DNA from: K189A clade bacterium
Lineage (GTDB): Bacteria; Pseudomonadota; Gammaproteobacteria; Pseudomonadales; Azotimanducaceae
DNA: 54,451 bases
Reading direction: 5' to 3'
Assembly (NCBI GenBank): GCA_902631405.1
Contig: CACOYI010000007.1
Location: 1 to 54,451, forward strand
The notes beneath the pieces were generated by a model. It was not told the DNA's origin and made no database searches. It saw only the letters and a list, made by a program, of their open reading frames with translations. Numbering within the stretch: the stretch's first letter is position 1; every line of letters begins with the position of its first letter. Both the position numbers and the translations under genes were made by a program. Shown here piece by piece: positions 51,521-54,451 of the stretch.

Positions 51521-52693
51521 GTGTTAGAAGACCTGACCATAATAGATCTTACAGATGAGAGAGGAATTTACGGTGCTAAGCTTCTTTCGGATCTTGGTGC
51601 CAACGTAATAAGACCAGAGCCAAGAGATGGGGATCCATTAAGAAAAAGAGGTCCGTTGCACGAGACTAACGATCCTGACTTAGCATCACTTTGGTACGCT
51701 TTTTTCGCATCGAACCGTCGTTTTTTCTCGCTATCCTTGGAAGACGAAAATGAGTGCCAGGCTCTTCAACACTTGATTAGTCGGGCCGACATTATTCTTC
51801 GATGTGACAATCACTTTACTGAGCCGGTGATAGACACAGACACCCTTATCAAAGAGAACCCCAACTCAATCCTGATCGATATGAGTTCGTTCGGCAAAGT
51901 AGGCCCCTGGAAAGATTATTTAGCGCCAGACTTGGTTGCCGGTGCTCTGGGTGGCTCAGCAGCCACAACTGGAGATTTCGATACACCACCTCTCAAAGGT
52001 TTCGGCGAACTCAACTTCATGGTCAGCGGTGCCTACTTGGCAATTGCCGCTCTGAGTGCACTTTATGAACGCGGTGAGAGCGGTAGTGGTCAGAGTGCCT
52101 CGATTTCGGTCCACGAAGCAATCGCATCATGCCTAGAACACGTTTTCATGTTCTATTGGTACGCCGAAACTTTAGACCGCAAAGAGGGGAAAGTATTACC
52201 AAGGCGTGGGGCCTTGCATTGGTCCGATGCATACGACGTTATGAAGACTAAAAAAGGTAGCATCATGATCACCCCGACCCCGGACTTCGATAACCAATTA
52301 ATGTGGCTCATTGAAGAAGGTGTTCAAGAAGATTTAATTGACCCTAAATATCTGGAACCCGAGAACCTTCGACTGCGAGTCGATCGTTCAATGGAAATCT
52401 TAAGAAAATGGGCATTAACCAAAGAAGCAGAACCGCTTTTTTTCGAAGCCCAAAGTAGACACGCTCCCTATGGTTGGGTCTTACCTCTGGAAGAATTAAT
52501 GCAGAACCCTCAACTCAGGGCTCGATCTTGGTTTAGAGAGCAGTCAATTGAGGACCAGACTGTAGAATGTCCCGGAGCTCCCTTCCGATTGAAAAGAGAG
52601 GGTGAAGAAATAAAGCTACCGCTTGCTGCACACGTCGGACCCAACGAACACAAAGAACAGCTTCTTAAAGAAATCGGATGGGACGCCAAATGA
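51521..52693 (+). CDS. CaiB/BaiF CoA-transferase-like subunit with Asn at the catalytic Asp
   Basis: About 390 residues, family III: LEDLTIIDLTDERGIYGAKLLSDLG, and GSGQSASISVHEAIA. At the catalytic position the sequence reads GELNFMVSGAY. Hand alignment to MCR (GDFGGGS) places Asn165 where Asp is expected. GTG 51521 is preceded by AGGGAG (51507-51512) with eight bases spacing, and homology begins right there, so the upstream in-frame extension to 51407 is rejected. Its stop overlaps the next gene by ATGA. It forms a probable non-catalytic half of a heteromer. Confidence 0.82.
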   Translation: MLEDLTIIDLTDERGIYGAKLLSDLGANVIRPEPRDGDPLRKRGPLHETNDPDLASLWYAFFASNRRFFSLSLEDENECQALQHLISRADIILRCDNHFTEPVIDTDTLIKENPNSILIDMSSFGKVGPWKDYLAPDLVAGALGGSAATTGDFDTPPLKGFGELNFMVSGAYLAIAALSALYERGESGSGQSASISVHEAIASCLEHVFMFYWYAETLDRKEGKVLPRRGALHWSDAYDVMKTKKGSIMITPTPDFDNQLMWLIEEGVQEDLIDPKYLEPENLRLRVDRSMEILRKWALTKEAEPLFFEAQSRHAPYGWVLPLEELMQNPQLRARSWFREQSIEDQTVECPGAPFRLKREGEEIKLPLAAHVGPNEHKEQLLKEIGWDAK

Positions 52694-53919
52694 GTATGGT
52701 TGGTCCGCTATCCGGCCTAAAAGTCCTAGACTTCACGCATGTGCTCGCAGGCCCCTTTGCAACAAGGATCTTGGGTGATATGGGAGCTGATGTCGTCAAG
52801 ATCAACTCGCAAACGAGAGCTATTGGTACACAAGACGCGACACACCCCTACTACCTGATGTGGAACCGTAACAAAAGGGCACTCGCGATTGACCTAACGA
52901 CAGACGAGGGGAAAGAAATCGCCTTCGAGCTTTGCTTAAAGGCGGATATTGTTATAGATAACTTTTCGGTTGGCGTCTTGGACCGCTGGGGCATAGGTTA
53001 CGAAAAGGTCAGACAAATAAATACGGACATCATTTATATTCAGATGTCTGGCATGGGCGAAGGAGGACCCTGGTCAAACTTCGTCACATATGCGCCAACC
53101 ATCCACGCTTTATCCGGGCTGACCATCAGCACTGGTGTTCCAGGCAGAGAGGACATCGGCCTGGGTTTTTCATATAACGATCACCAAGCCGGTTTGCATG
53201 GCGCTTTTGCCGTCTTAGCAGCCCTGGAAGGCAGGAGGCAGCATGGGAAAAGCCAACGGATTGATATTTCTCAATTCGAAATAGGTTGTGGCTTTCTCGG
53301 ACCGGCGCTGATGGACTTATCTGTCAACGGCAATACCGCTGGCCCCTCGGCTAATGATCTGCCATTCGACCAGGCATGCCCCCACGAATGTTATAGATGT
53401 CTCTCGTCAACTGCTGATGCTAACCAAACCGTTTCTGGTGAAGAATGGATAGCTATAGCATGTATGAATGATGAACATTGGGAGAAACTCACAAATCTGA
53501 TTGGCATCGCAGATTGGGCCGCGATCATGAAACTCGATTCTGTGGAAGCTCGGCTACAACACAAAAACGAAATCAACGAAAAAATAGAGATGTGGACCTC
53601 CCAGGGCGAGGCCTATACGTTAATGGAGTTGTGTCAAAACGCTGGCATACCGGCTGGTGTGGTACAAAATGGCGCTGATCTGATAGAAAATGATCCTCAA
53701 CTGAAATCGAGCCACTTTTTTAGCAAGCTTCCAGACACTCACCCGGATCTGGGAGAACAATACCTCGACAGGTTGCCGATTAACTTCGAGAAATACGAAC
53801 TAAACGATTACCGAAGGGTTCGCGTGATCGGCGAAGACAACGAGGCGGTAATGAAAGACTGGCTTGATAGAGGGGCCGAAGAAGTGAAAACTCTAGAGGA
53901 TAATGAGATTCTCAAGTAA
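52690..53919 (+). CDS. CaiB/BaiF CoA-transferase, catalytic partner
   Basis: About 409 residues. MVGPLSGLKVLDFTHVLAGP starts the protein. The catalytic Asp is in FSYNDHQAGLHGAF (D164), and G-K-S-Q-R-I-D-I-S-Q-F-E follows. ATG 52690 overlaps the previous stop by ATGA; an ATG at 52696 is also possible. It pairs with the Asn-bearing paralogue upstream, at nearly the same residue number (165 and 164). The gene ends just before the truncated permease. Substrates cannot be read off the sequence. Confidence 0.9.
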   Translation: MSMVGPLSGLKVLDFTHVLAGPFATRILGDMGADVVKINSQTRAIGTQDATHPYYLMWNRNKRALAIDLTTDEGKEIAFELCLKADIVIDNFSVGVLDRWGIGYEKVRQINTDIIYIQMSGMGEGGPWSNFVTYAPTIHALSGLTISTGVPGREDIGLGFSYNDHQAGLHGAFAVLAALEGRRQHGKSQRIDISQFEIGCGFLGPALMDLSVNGNTAGPSANDLPFDQACPHECYRCLSSTADANQTVSGEEWIAIACMNDEHWEKLTNLIGIADWAAIMKLDSVEARLQHKNEINEKIEMWTSQGEAYTLMELCQNAGIPAGVVQNGADLIENDPQLKSSHFFSKLPDTHPDLGEQYLDRLPINFEKYELNDYRRVRVIGEDNEAVMKDWLDRGAEEVKTLEDNEILK

Positions 53920-53950
53920 TGATAAACCAACCAAAACCAACATCCCCTAG

Positions 53951-54451
53951 TCCATCACTGCCATCAAAGTGCTCGTTATCTTAGCGTTCATCGCCATAGT
54001 CCCTCTGGTTATGGTGCCGGTCCAAGATTTGCAGTGGTCGTTGGGTCTTGAAGAGATAAGCCTTGTATCGACAGGTGCCTTCGCGACCTCACTTATTTTT
54101 GTTAACTATGCTTATACCGGTTGGAACGCGGCAACCTACATTGTCGGCGAATTTGAAAGCCCTCGATCGGACTTGCCGGTAGTATTGATAATTGGAACCG
54201 TATTTGTGGCGGTGCTCTATATACTGATCCACATTGTTTTTCTGAGCTCAACGCCGATGAGCCTAATGGCGAATAAACTCGAGATAGGTTTTGTCGTCAG
54301 TGAGCATGTTTTCGGTGAGGGGGCTGCCAAGATTTTTTCAGCGCTTCTTGCCCTACTTTTAGTGTCCACCGCTAGCGCGATGCTCCTGACTGGTCCGCGC
54401 ACTCTTTTTGTGATTGGTCAAGACTTTCACGTTTTTCGCTGGCTTGGTCGG
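53951..54451 (+). pseudogene. APC-family amino acid permease, N-terminally truncated, runs off window
   Basis: An open frame follows a TAG at 53948-53950 and stays open to the window edge. It reads T-A-I-K-V-L-V-I-L-A, then NYAYTGWNAATYIVGEF, then E-S-P-R-S-D-L-P-V-V-L and a long hydrophobic LLALLLVSTASAMLL, with GPRTLFVIGQD at the end. These are the middle-to-C-terminal helices of APC-superfamily permeases. The first half (about 180 residues expected) is missing: the previous gene ends at 53919 and nothing lies between. GTG 53969 is the only plausible start inside. Either a remnant after recombination or, less likely, an unusual short protein. Confidence 0.78.

Overview
The window looks like a chromosomal segment of a free-living, probably marine, gammaproteobacterium that specialises in lipid and organic-acid catabolism. 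The phylum-level hints are an rdgC homologue, a long E. coli-type queF, a small 4.5S-type SRP RNA and many lipoprotein and Sec signals. Base composition is moderate and genes are tightly packed, with ATGA, GTGA, TTGA and TGATG overlaps and frequent TTG and GTG starts. The genus cannot be fixed from sequence alone.

Layout. 1-10200: a truncated lipoprotein with a sialidase-like Asp-box at the left edge, a GNAT acetyltransferase, a phytanoyl-CoA-dioxygenase-like oxygenase (PhyH 1), RidA, a fused double CaiB/BaiF CoA-transferase, a secreted PQQ-type propeller dehydrogenase with an RDD membrane protein, an SDR, two small lipoproteins and a crotonase. 10444-18221: a five-gene operon of exported proteins of unknown function (a helical protein with a pretoxin-TG-like segment, an acidic coiled-coil protein, a CsgG-like protein, a small beta-rich protein, and a propeller-plus-PDZ protein). 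This is the best candidate for an undescribed system. 18266-21536: PhyH 2, tRNA-Ser(GGA), the SRP RNA, a left-handed beta-helix acyltransferase and queF. 21649-26485: Na+/alanine-type symporter, SdsA-type alkyl sulfatase and carboxylesterase. 26490-30847: kinase-like protein with rdgC, then a Tat-exported aldo/keto-reductase-like protein overlapping larC.

30856-45410 is a catabolic island: alpha-methylacyl-CoA racemase (frameshifted in a G tract), three MaoC/hot-dog hydratase genes, an SDR, a pair of acyl-CoA dehydrogenases, CoA-transferases, a crotonase, an FAD lactone-oxidase-like enzyme, an LLM oxidoreductase, a DUF4396 membrane protein and an epoxide-hydrolase-like enzyme. The paired dehydrogenases, paired hot-dog proteins and racemase together suggest beta-oxidation of bulky or branched CoA thioesters, such as isoprenoid or sterol side chains (inference). 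45436-53919 continues with an AttH/CrtC-like protein, a DUF6265-like protein, a phosphotriesterase-like hydrolase, a GPH transporter, a Nudix hydrolase, PhyH 3 and another CoA-transferase pair. The right edge holds an APC permease lacking its N-terminal half.

A recurring pattern is that three CaiB/BaiF units (one fused, two overlapping gene pairs) each join a first partner that has lost the catalytic Asp (Thr, Gln or Asn instead) to a second partner that keeps it. This suggests asymmetric, heteromeric CoA-transferases with one live site.
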